From assembly GCA_024280855.1 (NCBI GenBank), contig JAJRPG010000093.1, positions 1 to 64,000 of the forward strand: 64,000 bases of DNA, in the 5' to 3' direction. The notes under the pieces are model-generated. The model made no database searches and had not been told where the DNA came from. It saw nothing but the letters and a program-made list of their open reading frames with translations. Position numbers and translations under genes: made by a program. Position 1 is the stretch's first letter. Each line of letters starts with the position of its first letter. This DNA comes from Planctomycetota bacterium (GTDB lineage: Bacteria; Planctomycetota; Phycisphaerae; UBA1845). Below, piece by piece: positions 46,682-54,268 of the stretch.

Positions 46682-47674
46682 ATGCGAAGCCATAGTCGAA
46701 TCCGCTATTCTTTATTCAGTGCCCTGACACTGGCACTGGGGTTCATGTTTTTTGGCGCGTCATCAGACCCATCCAGCCACCGTCATCAAAAACTACAGTG
46801 GGGGCGGTATCAAATTTTATGGAGACCTCTCGCTTTCGGGCAGCAAATTGCAGATGAGTCGGCCAAGTTCAAGCGTAAACCCGATTACATCATGTTTTAT
46901 CGTGATCTCGGGCGACCGTACCCGAAAATACCTATCGACGGGGTTCGCGTTAATGGCGCCACGCCGATAGTCTCACTAGAATTATGGTCATGGCATGACA
47001 GGAATCACACGCCTTATCTTCCATTGATTAACGAGGGTAAGTACGACGATTTCCTCCGCCAATGGGCGAAGGAAGCTAAGTCCGACGGACATCGTGTTCT
47101 GTTTCGATTTGGTTTTGAGTTCAACGGCGATTGGTTTTCCTGGTCACTTAAACCCAAAGCTTATGTAAAAGCCTGGCGGCGTGCCCATCGCATTTTCCAG
47201 GAAGTCGGAGCCTCAAACGTGGAATGGATCTGGGCGCCAAATGTCATTAGCTGCCCCAACACCGACGAGAACAATATGCACTTATACTACCCCGGTGACG
47301 AGTTCGTCGATTGGGTCGGAGTGGACGGCTACAATTTCGGCGAGCATCATGACAAGTGGCATCATTGGCAAAGTTTTAACGATGTTTTCAGCGATACCCT
47401 GAAACAATTTGCCAGCCGATATGCCAATAAGCCCATCATCCTCGCAGAATTTGGTAGCGCCCCGGGCAAGGATAACCAGCGTAGCGATTGGATTCGGGAC
47501 GCTTATGATAAAATCAGACTTAATGCTCAAATCAAAGCAGTTATCTGGTTTAACCTTGATAAACGCCGCGAAGGTGAACCCAATTGGCGAATCGACGTGA
47601 CGCCGGAATCGCTGCAAGCTTTCAATGAGACCTTCGCCGCCCCTCTGCTGAATCAATCGGCTAAGCCTCATTGA
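46682..47674 (+). CDS. GH26-like secreted glycoside hydrolase (beta-mannanase type)
   Basis: An exported 330-residue hydrolase. I chose the ATG at 46682 because GGAG lies six bases upstream and a signal peptide follows directly (IRYSLFSALTLALGFMFF). The GH26 landmarks are visible: the acid/base Glu in LFRFGFEFNGDWFSW, VEWIWAPNV, DWVGVDGYN and the nucleophile Glu in IILAEFGSA. GH26 enzymes usually cut beta-mannans. Its place after the O-antigen-ligase-like gene could point to surface glycan remodelling, which is inference. Confidence 0.82.
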   Translation: MRSHSRIRYSLFSALTLALGFMFFGASSDPSSHRHQKLQWGRYQILWRPLAFGQQIADESAKFKRKPDYIMFYRDLGRPYPKIPIDGVRVNGATPIVSLELWSWHDRNHTPYLPLINEGKYDDFLRQWAKEAKSDGHRVLFRFGFEFNGDWFSWSLKPKAYVKAWRRAHRIFQEVGASNVEWIWAPNVISCPNTDENNMHLYYPGDEFVDWVGVDGYNFGEHHDKWHHWQSFNDVFSDTLKQFASRYANKPIILAEFGSAPGKDNQRSDWIRDAYDKIRLNAQIKAVIWFNLDKRREGEPNWRIDVTPESLQAFNETFAAPLLNQSAKPH

Positions 47675-47799
47675 AGTTGCAAAATTATCGCAGGCACAAT
47701 ACCCTATCTTGCTGCTTATTAAGGACTAACGCAGTGCGAAGCCATAGGGTGCGAAATGGCTGCACGGGTATCGCAATAAAAATTTTCCAAGGGCACTCT

Positions 47800-49062
47800 A
47801 TGACCGACTTTGTACACGATATTTTACCTTGCGGCATCGAATACGCCGTCTCTCCATTGCCGAGACGGAAGGTTGTTTGCTTTCAATTGCGGGTCTTAGC
47901 TGGCATGGTGACTGAGCCTACCAACAAGCTTGGCTTGATGAACCTTCTCGGCGAAACCATCGACAAAGGCACCGAGAAATATACGGGGCAACAATTAGCA
48001 GACGAACTGGATGCGATTGGCGCGAGTACCGGCATTGGTGCGGGCCGAGAGACGGTAACTTTTTCCTGCACGGTCTTGCCCGAACATTTGGAACGAGTCG
48101 TGGAACTACAAGCAGAAATGCTTCGAACCCCCACATTCCCGCAGGACATGCTCGACGTCAACATCGATTTAGCCAAGCAGGAATTGAGTACACTCGAAGA
48201 CGACGCCAGCGGGCTGACGGAAAAAATGATTGGCCCACTCGCCTTTGGCCCCCTGCTCGGCAGGCATCCACTGGGCGAAGTCGCCACCTTGGAATCCATC
48301 ACCCGGCAGGACTTAGTCGATCATTGGAAGAAACATTTTCAAGCGGGCAACATCTTACTATCCGTCGCTGGAAATATTGAACCGCAACGGGTGAACGATG
48401 TATTCGAGAAGCATTTTTCTACATTTGGCTCACCCTCGAAACAGGGAAGAGACCCTGCCCCCGTCGAGTTTACGCCGAAGGTTGTACATCGAGACAAGCA
48501 ACTCGAACAAGAGCAAATCGCCATATGTTGGCCAGGGGTCGACGCGAAGCACGAGGACTTCCCCGTCCAGCAGGTCATGCTCGGTATATTGTCTGGCGGG
48601 ATGAGTTCCCGACTCTTTACGGAAGTGCGGGAGAAACAAGGCCTTGTCTATTGGGTTAGCGCTTGGCAGGAAACACCGCGAGGCTGTGGGATGATCTTTT
48701 TGGGCGCATCAACCACACCACAGAACTGCGACAAAACTTTCAATACGCTATTACACGAGGTCAATCGGCTCGCGAAAGACATTACGCAGGAAGAGTTAGA
48801 CCGCACACTTACGGGCATTCTCGCCAGTCAGGAAACGCGCGGTGACAGTACGCGGTCTCGTAGCCATGAACTCGCTTCGGACTTGTTCTTTCACGGTCAG
48901 CCAATTTCTCCTGAGGAAAAAGCAGATAAGTATAAGCGGGTAACTGTCGAAGACGTGAAGCGGTATCTCTCTACATACCCCCGCGATAAAATGTGCGTCG
49001 TTACGCTAGGCCCTAAAGCATTGCAACAGTCATCAATCCCCTCCAAGGCAGAGGTAAAGTAA
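47800..49062 (+). CDS. M16-family peptidase homologue without the zinc site
   Basis: A 420-residue M16/insulinase-type subunit. The start at 47800 has AAGGG nine bases upstream; the frame is open to 47671 but that part is unrelated. Where active members have HxxEH, this protein reads GLMNLLGETIDKGT, so zinc binding is lost. It keeps the R/Y-type substrate loop region (GGMSSRLFTEVREKQGLVY). It ends four bases before an active M16 gene. Such pairs form heterodimers in which the inactive partner shapes the chamber. Confidence 0.88.
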   Translation: MTDFVHDILPCGIEYAVSPLPRRKVVCFQLRVLAGMVTEPTNKLGLMNLLGETIDKGTEKYTGQQLADELDAIGASTGIGAGRETVTFSCTVLPEHLERVVELQAEMLRTPTFPQDMLDVNIDLAKQELSTLEDDASGLTEKMIGPLAFGPLLGRHPLGEVATLESITRQDLVDHWKKHFQAGNILLSVAGNIEPQRVNDVFEKHFSTFGSPSKQGRDPAPVEFTPKVVHRDKQLEQEQIAICWPGVDAKHEDFPVQQVMLGILSGGMSSRLFTEVREKQGLVYWVSAWQETPRGCGMIFLGASTTPQNCDKTFNTLLHEVNRLAKDITQEELDRTLTGILASQETRGDSTRSRSHELASDLFFHGQPISPEEKADKYKRVTVEDVKRYLSTYPRDKMCVVTLGPKALQQSSIPSKAEVK

Positions 49063-49066
49063 CCAT

Positions 49067-50308
49067 ATGAACGATCCATATATTTTGGAAACATTAGACA
49101 ATGGACTACGCATCGTCATCGAACTGATGCCCGACGTACGCAGTGCAGCCGCGGGATTTCTTGTGGACACCGGCGCACGCGACGAAGTAGCTCCACAGGC
49201 CGGCGTCTCACACTTTCTTGAACATATGATGTTCAAAGGCACGTCCAAGCGACACTGGAGTGACATCACCACCGACTTCGACAAACTTGGCAGTTCCTAC
49301 AACGCCTACACCAGTGAAGACCGCACTATCTATTATGGCTGGGTGCGCCAAGCTGACCTCGATGCGCAAATCGAAATCTTAGTGGACATGATGACCTCCA
49401 CGCTTCCAGAAGAAGAATTTCAGATGGAGCGCAACGTCGTACTTGAAGAAATTGCGATGTCCAAGGATCAGATTGAACACGTCGCGTTTGACTTTTTGCA
49501 GGAAAAAGTTTTCGAAGGTCATCCGCTAGCCTGGCCCATTCTCGGTTACGATGAGACCGTTAAAGCATTAACGCGAGACCAGATGCTAGCCTATTTTCAA
49601 CAGCGATACGCCCCGGACAATATGATGCTCATGGTCGCTGGAAATGTTGATCCTGGCGAAGTGATGAAATCAATCAAGCAGCATTGTGGCCAATGGAAAC
49701 CGTCGGGTACGAAGTCAACACGGGTTCCGCCAAAAATGAAAAGTGGAACTGACGTACTAACCATGGACCGATTCAAGCAGCAAATCGTAGCCATCACAAT
49801 TCCCGCTGCCCCAGCTGGGGGCGTCCAGGCTGAGATTGCTTCAGCTGTGGCGACGATTCTAGGCGGCGAAAACTCCCGCTTTTTCTGGAACATTGTGCAA
49901 ACAGGCCTAAGCCCCAGAGCCAGCGCTTTCCACTACGAATTCGCCGACAGCGGCATGATGCTGCTTTACGGAAGCTGCCAACCGGAAAATTGTGAAAAAT
50001 TGCATGATGCAATGCGTGATGAAGCGAGGCGCATTAACGACGACGGTGTAGAAGAGCATGAGGTCCAACGGGTGCGCAATCGCCGTCGCACGTCCCTGGC
50101 TATCGAGGCTGAGGTTCCTTACCATCGACTTACTCAGTTGATGGACGATATGCAGTATCTTGGCCAGCCCCGAACGGTTGAACAGATGCTATCGGAAGTG
50201 GACCAGATTACAGTAGATGCGGTGCAAGATTATATGACAAAATTCCCGCTGAGCGCCGCAGGCCATCTGGTCAGTGTAGGCCCGCGTGATTGGCCTGGTA
50301 ACGATTGA
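49067..50308 (+). CDS. M16-family zinc peptidase, active subunit
   Basis: A processing-peptidase-like enzyme, 413 residues. The inverted zinc motif HFLEHMMFKGT is intact, and the distal Glu lies in ERNVVLEEIAMSKD. The C-terminal half has GGENSRFFWNIVQTGLSP. It follows the inactive M16 gene by four bases and should pair with its product. Location (cytoplasm or periplasm) is unclear, as neither has a clear signal peptide. Confidence 0.92.
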   Translation: MNDPYILETLDNGLRIVIELMPDVRSAAAGFLVDTGARDEVAPQAGVSHFLEHMMFKGTSKRHWSDITTDFDKLGSSYNAYTSEDRTIYYGWVRQADLDAQIEILVDMMTSTLPEEEFQMERNVVLEEIAMSKDQIEHVAFDFLQEKVFEGHPLAWPILGYDETVKALTRDQMLAYFQQRYAPDNMMLMVAGNVDPGEVMKSIKQHCGQWKPSGTKSTRVPPKMKSGTDVLTMDRFKQQIVAITIPAAPAGGVQAEIASAVATILGGENSRFFWNIVQTGLSPRASAFHYEFADSGMMLLYGSCQPENCEKLHDAMRDEARRINDDGVEEHEVQRVRNRRRTSLAIEAEVPYHRLTQLMDDMQYLGQPRTVEQMLSEVDQITVDAVQDYMTKFPLSAAGHLVSVGPRDWPGND

Positions 50309-50309
50309 T

Positions 50310-51107
50310 ATGACGTCCACACCACTTGAAATTACAATCATCTATAGCGCCTCCGGTAAACGAACGAAACGGGCAAAGGTATCGGCGCCACGGTCGGGGC
50401 CTTCGTCTCGTTGGCTGTTGCCAATTGGAATGCTCAGCGTCCTCATCGCCGGCGCCATGGCTTACGCATCCTGGTGGGAGATTGACAAAAAAGTTATCTA
50501 CATGACGCTCATGACCCATACGCCCATCGAGATGGACATGAGCCAACTCGGACAAATGTTCGGCTTACCCAACCCCCCCGCACCAACGGTTGTACCTCCT
50601 GTATCGGCATCTAGGTGGGACATAAAAACGACGCAGGCTATCATGGGCGCATCGGCTTATGGCTGGCTCACCTTCTCGACCATTGCTTATTGTGCGCTGG
50701 CTTTATCGGGAGGGGCAGCCATAGGAAAATCTCGCGGGACGCTGTTCCGCCGATTGGCACTCGTACTACTTTTACTTTGTATAGGCGGTTTAGGCTGGGG
50801 TGTGTATACGGTGTTAACTGAATATGGCCAGCAGTACCCGCCTAAACTCCTCCGCGCGGGCATGTGCGCATTGGCCTTGATAGCCATGCTTTTGGGATTA
50901 TCGCGAAGGCGAAATGTGAAACGCTGGAGTCGGCTGGCTGCATTTGCGATTATCGTATCATCCGCAATGTCAGTACTCGCGCTATACTTGGGACACGAAT
51001 GCGCAGCTATCGACGCTGAGCTTGCGACGCCTAAGTACTTAGCCACAGTTTTTGCCATACAATCAATATACGGTTGGCTGCTTTGGCCAATCTCGTCACG
51101 GTTCTAA
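50310..51107 (+). CDS. Hypothetical membrane protein
   Basis: I do not recognise this gene. From ATG 50310 it has 265 residues. A basic N-terminus (SGKRTKRAKVSAPRSG) precedes a helix (WLLPIGMLSVLIAGAMAYAS). A polar stretch with Pro-rich PNPPAPTVVPPV follows, then four more likely helices (STIAYCALALSGGAAIG, LALVLLLLCIGGLGWGVY, AGMCALALIAMLLGL, LAAFAIIVSSAMSVLALYL). It starts just after the M16 stop and may be in the same operon. Confidence 0.75.
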   Translation: MTSTPLEITIIYSASGKRTKRAKVSAPRSGPSSRWLLPIGMLSVLIAGAMAYASWWEIDKKVIYMTLMTHTPIEMDMSQLGQMFGLPNPPAPTVVPPVSASRWDIKTTQAIMGASAYGWLTFSTIAYCALALSGGAAIGKSRGTLFRRLALVLLLLCIGGLGWGVYTVLTEYGQQYPPKLLRAGMCALALIAMLLGLSRRRNVKRWSRLAAFAIIVSSAMSVLALYLGHECAAIDAELATPKYLATVFAIQSIYGWLLWPISSRF

Positions 51108-51168
51108 ATATGCAATCAGAGGACGTGTGACGATTATCATCGCCGAATAAAATTTAGACAAACTCATC

Positions 51169-51717
51169 ATGGCTTATGTGCCTTACATTTCAGAAGAAGA
51201 CGCCTCGCCGGAGTTATCGTCGATGTACGACAAGTTCCGCGACCCGGCTGGCCATGTAGACAATATACTTCGCATCCACGGATTAAACCCGCCGAGTTTG
51301 GACGCTCATGTGCAATTGTACGCGACGCTCATGCACAAGCGGTCGCCTCTTTCGCGCGTGCAACGTGAGATGATTGCCGTGGTGGTCTCATCCATCAACG
51401 AATGCCATTACTGACTACATCATCACGGAGCGGGGCTCCTTCGACTCACTAAAGATAACACGCTCGCAGATGCCCTCACCAAGGATTACCTCAATGCGGC
51501 TATCTCAGACCCTGAGCGAGCTATGCTGTCTTATGCAGAAAAACTAACCCGCACGCCATCAGCCATGGCGCAAGATGATGTGGAAAAACTAAAAAACGTG
51601 GGCTTTAGTAATGCCGCTATTTTGGACATTTGCCAGGTCGCAGCTTACTTCGCCTTCGTCAACCGCCTCGCAGACGGGCTAGGCGTCGAGTTGGAACCCC
51701 ACATGGGCAACAAATGA
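51169..51717 (+). CDS. AhpD/CMD-family peroxidase-related protein, candidate selenoprotein
   Basis: An antioxidant-type protein of the carboxymuconolactone decarboxylase/AhpD fold ('peroxidase-related' subgroup). The frame is interrupted by TGA at 51412-51414 and then stays open in the same frame to 51717. Read through, it gives 182 residues with the whole family pattern: DNILRIHGLNPPSLDAHVQL, SPLSRVQREMIAVVV, NECHY-U-LHHHGAGLLRL, YAEKLTRTPSAM and AAYFAFVNRLADGLGVELEP. Relatives have CxxC in the NxCxYCxxHHG motif. Here Cys79 is kept and TGA falls exactly on the second Cys (position 82). In AhpD that residue is the one that attacks peroxide. A SECIS-like hairpin follows the TGA. Selenocysteine insertion is therefore the favoured reading. 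The alternative is a simple TGC/TGT-to-TGA nonsense mutation. No selA, selB, selD or tRNA-Sec lies in the window. Confidence 0.75.
51412..51439 (+). promoter_or_regulatory. Candidate bacterial SECIS element after an in-frame UGA
   Basis: After TGA (51412-51414) come 12 bases, then a perfect stem GGAGC-GGG-GCTCC at 51427-51439. The apical loop starts with G and lies 17 bases past the TGA, inside the spacing known for bacterial SECIS elements (about 16-37). The lower stem is poorly paired. Hairpins this short can arise by chance. Confidence 0.55.
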
Positions 51718-51799
51718 AACATGTATTTTGAAAGACAAAACGTCAACCAGCTAGCCAACACTTGCTTCGCACGCCATTCCTGATAAATTACCGCCTCGC

Positions 51800-51873
51800 G
51801 GGCGATTAGCTCAGTTGGCTAGAGCGCCTCCCTTACAAGGAGGAAGTCACAGGTTCGAGTCCTGTATCGCCCA
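51800..51873 (+). tRNA. tRNA-Val (anticodon TAC)
   Basis: A full cloverleaf: acceptor GGGCGAT/ATCGCCC, D stem GCTC/GAGC, anticodon stem CCTCC/GGAGG with loop CTTACAA (TAC at 51834-51836), T stem ACAGG/CCTGT with loop TTCGAGT, discriminator A73. CCA is not encoded. Its 3' end is the attachment site of the element that follows. Confidence 0.95.
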
Positions 51874-51875
51874 GT
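51849..51875 (+). repeat. attL: 27-bp direct repeat in the tRNA-Val 3' end
   Basis: It runs from the T stem to two bases beyond the discriminator (begins ACAGGTTCGAGTCC). An identical copy lies at 59697-59723. The integrase gene starts 95 bases further on. Confidence 0.92.
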
Positions 51876-51918
51876 ACGTCAAACACTATATTTATAGTCT
51901 TATTTGCTCTTTTCCGTT

Positions 51919-51930
51919 GCCTTTAGGTTG
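51919..51930 (+). promoter_or_regulatory. Arm-type integrase site, left
   Basis: GCCTTTAGGTTG is the exact reverse complement of CAACCTAAAGGC at 59631-59642 near the other end. A second half site (ACAACCT) lies at 51934-51940. Paired inverted sites near both att cores are typical of tyrosine-integrase arm binding. Confidence 0.5.
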
Positions 51931-51969
51931 CCCACAACCTATGATGTACATTGAAGAGAGGCTATTGAT

Positions 51970-53376
51970 ATGGTTAAAACGCAGAAATTCAAGAACTCAA
52001 AAAAGCGTAAGGGTGGACGCCAGCCTGTAGCATTTGTCACTCACCCCGATACTGGGGTGGCTGTGAGTGGCTTACGAGTCCACAAGGCATCAACGCGCTA
52101 CTACAGAATAGCTGAGGATAAGAAAACTCGGCACTTTTACCCCAAAGCTGGACGGGTAGGACTGGCGTATCTTCGACGAGCCATCTACGAACACGAATGT
52201 TATCAAAATGGACTGGCTCCGAGTGATGTACTCGGCGTAAGAGTTACAAAGCCGATCTATGATGAGTTTGGCTCTGAACTTCCAGTCGTGGGGACTTTTG
52301 ATAACAAGGGTAACGCAGTCAACGTCATTCAAATTGGCAGAGATAGCTTAGCTGAGTATTTCCGTGAACAACTAAGTAACCCCCTCACTCGTAAAGAATT
52401 CGCTGAGTTGGTGGGTATTCCTGAGCTTGATAATATCCACTCATTGCCACCTGTAGTGGCTCCACTGAGCCTGTCAGAGATTATTGATAGCTACTTGGCT
52501 GATAAGACATTCTCAACAATACAACAGCCTATAGACGCCAAGGCGGTATGGAAGCTATTCACTGGGACTCTGGCTGTGGATAACTTAGAAGATATTGAGA
52601 ATGCGAAGCTCCAGTCATATAAAAAAGTGATTGAAGCAAAATATGCACTGCGGACTCAAAAGAATCACTACGGTATTGTCCAAGGGATACTTAATCACGC
52701 CCATGCTGTCTTTACAGTCCACAGAGATAAGATAAACACCCTAAAGCTTGAGATTAAGCTCAATTGTCAGAACTGGAGCCAAGACAAGAAAATTAAGGCT
52801 CGTCGTAAAAATGCCAAACCTATGTCACCTGAGACATATCGTAAAATGCTAGCTCAAGCTAAAAAGCACTCTCTGCTGGCTCACGCTATTTATCTATCTG
52901 CGGCAAATTTTGCTTATCATGGCAAAGAGGCTACAGATTTGCGAATAGTTGATATTGACTGGGATAAGATGCTATTGTCGAGCTACCGTGAAAAGGACGG
53001 TATCCAGCGGGTAGCTGTAGTATGGACTGAGACCGCTAGAGCTATCAAAGCTTATATGGCGTCTGATGAGTATCTGAGCCACCCTGAGTATGTCTTTTCA
53101 TATACCACAAGAGAAAAGAAAACAGAGAAAATGAACATAGCTCATGTTGTCTTGTTAAATCGCAATTTGCGTGATGACGCTTCATTACCTGATAGCGTTA
53201 AATTTGACGGTATCCGCAGCATGACAAGCACTGCTATGGGAGCCACCAGCATGATTGCTCAAAAGTGGGTGATGGGACACGCTGTATCTGGCGAGCTAGA
53301 TACTTATACTGTCAGAGACGCCACCGAAACCCGTAAAGCTCTGAGCAAAGCCCACAAGGTAATTTTCGGCAAATGA
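51970..53376 (+). CDS. int: Tyrosine recombinase/integrase
   Basis: Site-specific integrase for the tRNA-Val site next to it. It has 468 residues, and AGAGAGG precedes the ATG. The N-terminal half should hold the arm-binding and core-binding domains (around DSYLADKTFSTIQQPIDAKA). The catalytic domain starts near PMSPETYRKMLAQ. Box II reads FDGIRSMTSTA, with Arg kept but the usual preceding His replaced by Phe. QKWVMGHAV supplies the His and GELDTYTVRD the Tyr nucleophile. The box I Arg seems to be His in AYHGKEATDL, by my alignment. Such departures are seen in planctomycete integrases, so activity is not excluded. Confidence 0.88.
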   Translation: MVKTQKFKNSKKRKGGRQPVAFVTHPDTGVAVSGLRVHKASTRYYRIAEDKKTRHFYPKAGRVGLAYLRRAIYEHECYQNGLAPSDVLGVRVTKPIYDEFGSELPVVGTFDNKGNAVNVIQIGRDSLAEYFREQLSNPLTRKEFAELVGIPELDNIHSLPPVVAPLSLSEIIDSYLADKTFSTIQQPIDAKAVWKLFTGTLAVDNLEDIENAKLQSYKKVIEAKYALRTQKNHYGIVQGILNHAHAVFTVHRDKINTLKLEIKLNCQNWSQDKKIKARRKNAKPMSPETYRKMLAQAKKHSLLAHAIYLSAANFAYHGKEATDLRIVDIDWDKMLLSSYREKDGIQRVAVVWTETARAIKAYMASDEYLSHPEYVFSYTTREKKTEKMNIAHVVLLNRNLRDDASLPDSVKFDGIRSMTSTAMGATSMIAQKWVMGHAVSGELDTYTVRDATETRKALSKAHKVIFGK

Positions 53377-53669
53377 TGAGGCTCTGTAAGGCTCTCCACG
53401 AAACGATCAAGATGTATTGTGACTGATTGTACCACCCCTCATATCGCTCTACTGGCTCGCGGCCTACACCTAAGTTTTTTTTCAAGTCCTCAAACCTGTA
53501 GCCGATATTTTTTCAACTTGCGGATGTAAAGTTTTTTTGAAAACTCAAATAACCCGTGAAAAAACGACGCAGCTTACATGCTCTTCCGTATGAATTTCCT
53601 AGCCAGAATATACCGTATGCCACCCCTTCTGAGCTATTGGCTCACTAGAGCTGCTTATCACTTGAGTAG

Positions 53670-53780
53670 ATGACTGACTGGCCTTGTGGACTACTGCTGC
53701 TGGTACTGCTGGTAATGGTTGTCATTGTCTATATCTCCTGTTATATGTACTGGAGTTATATTGGAACTGCTGGCTGTTGA
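53670..53780 (+). CDS. 36-residue hydrophobic peptide, candidate small membrane protein
   Basis: ATG 53670 to TGA 53780 encodes a peptide starting MTDWPCG. A run of Leu/Val/Ile of about 17 residues (LLLLVLLVMVVIVYI) follows, then SCYMYWSYIGTAGC. It would form one membrane helix. No strong ribosome site is visible (GAG eight bases upstream). It could be a type I toxin, a holin-like peptide or chance. Confidence 0.35.
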   Translation: MTDWPCGLLLLVLLVMVVIVYISCYMYWSYIGTAGC

Positions 53781-53792
53781 GTCCTCTATATC

Positions 53793-54141
53793 AAAAGGTA
53801 GATATGGTAGATAAGGGTAGATGCTCTATCTACCCTGCAAACTGCTGTAAGCCCTTGTGGCATAAGGACTTATGTAAATGGTAGAAAAGGTAGAGGTTTT
53901 CACGGGTATCCGTATAGCGTACCTTACACCTTATTATCCACAAATAAGAGTATGAGCATATAGAGAATTACTTAAATTAACCGACTGGTATCTACTACCT
54001 TATATACCAACTCGCTATTTTCTCCTACCTTTTCTACCTTTTACATTTATACGCTCTTATGATACCGTAAGAGCCGTATTTAGAGAATTTAAGGGTAGAT
54101 ATGCTCTTCTACCTTTATCTACCCTTTCTACCTTTTGTAAT
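53793..54141. other. Iteron-like array, candidate replication origin
   Basis: Many copies of GGTAGA/TCTACC cluster upstream of the primase gene: AAAAGGTAGA at 53793, GGTAG at 53806 and 53816, ATCTACCC at 53828, GGTAGAAAAGGTAGA at 53880, TCTACTACCT at 53991, CTACCTTTTCTACCTTTT at 54025, GGGTAGATA at 54093, and CTACCTTTATCTACCC then TTTCTACCTTTTG at 54119-54141. Both orientations occur and the DNA is AT-rich. Satellites and phages often place origins beside the replication gene. The rest of the 53377-54267 gap holds only the small peptide and a promoter. Confidence 0.6.
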
Positions 54142-54209
54142 AGGGACAGAGACTTTCATAATTTATTTATATTTTTCTATTTATTTAGAGGAATCCGTCT
54201 AAGTTGTTA

Positions 54210-54268
54210 TGTAAGTGAGTATAATACAATGCCACACTGATGGCGTCATTTAATAAGAGGAAACCGCA
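54210..54268 (+). promoter_or_regulatory. Promoter and ribosome site of the primase operon
   Basis: A perfect -10 box TATAAT at 54220-54225 with a TGAG just before it, and no clear -35. GAGGAAA at 54258-54264 lies a few bases before the ATG at 54268. Confidence 0.5.

Noticed and set aside
51412-51522. Treating the peroxidase-like gene as two separate genes (51169-51414 and 51523-51717)
   Set aside because: Both parts are in the same frame, the intervening 36 codons are open and carry the HHG motif expected between them.
53684-53884. A 66-residue frame in the integrase-primase gap
   Set aside because: It has no ribosome site, a composition typical of shadow frames (Cys/Trp/Leu), and overlaps the iteron region.
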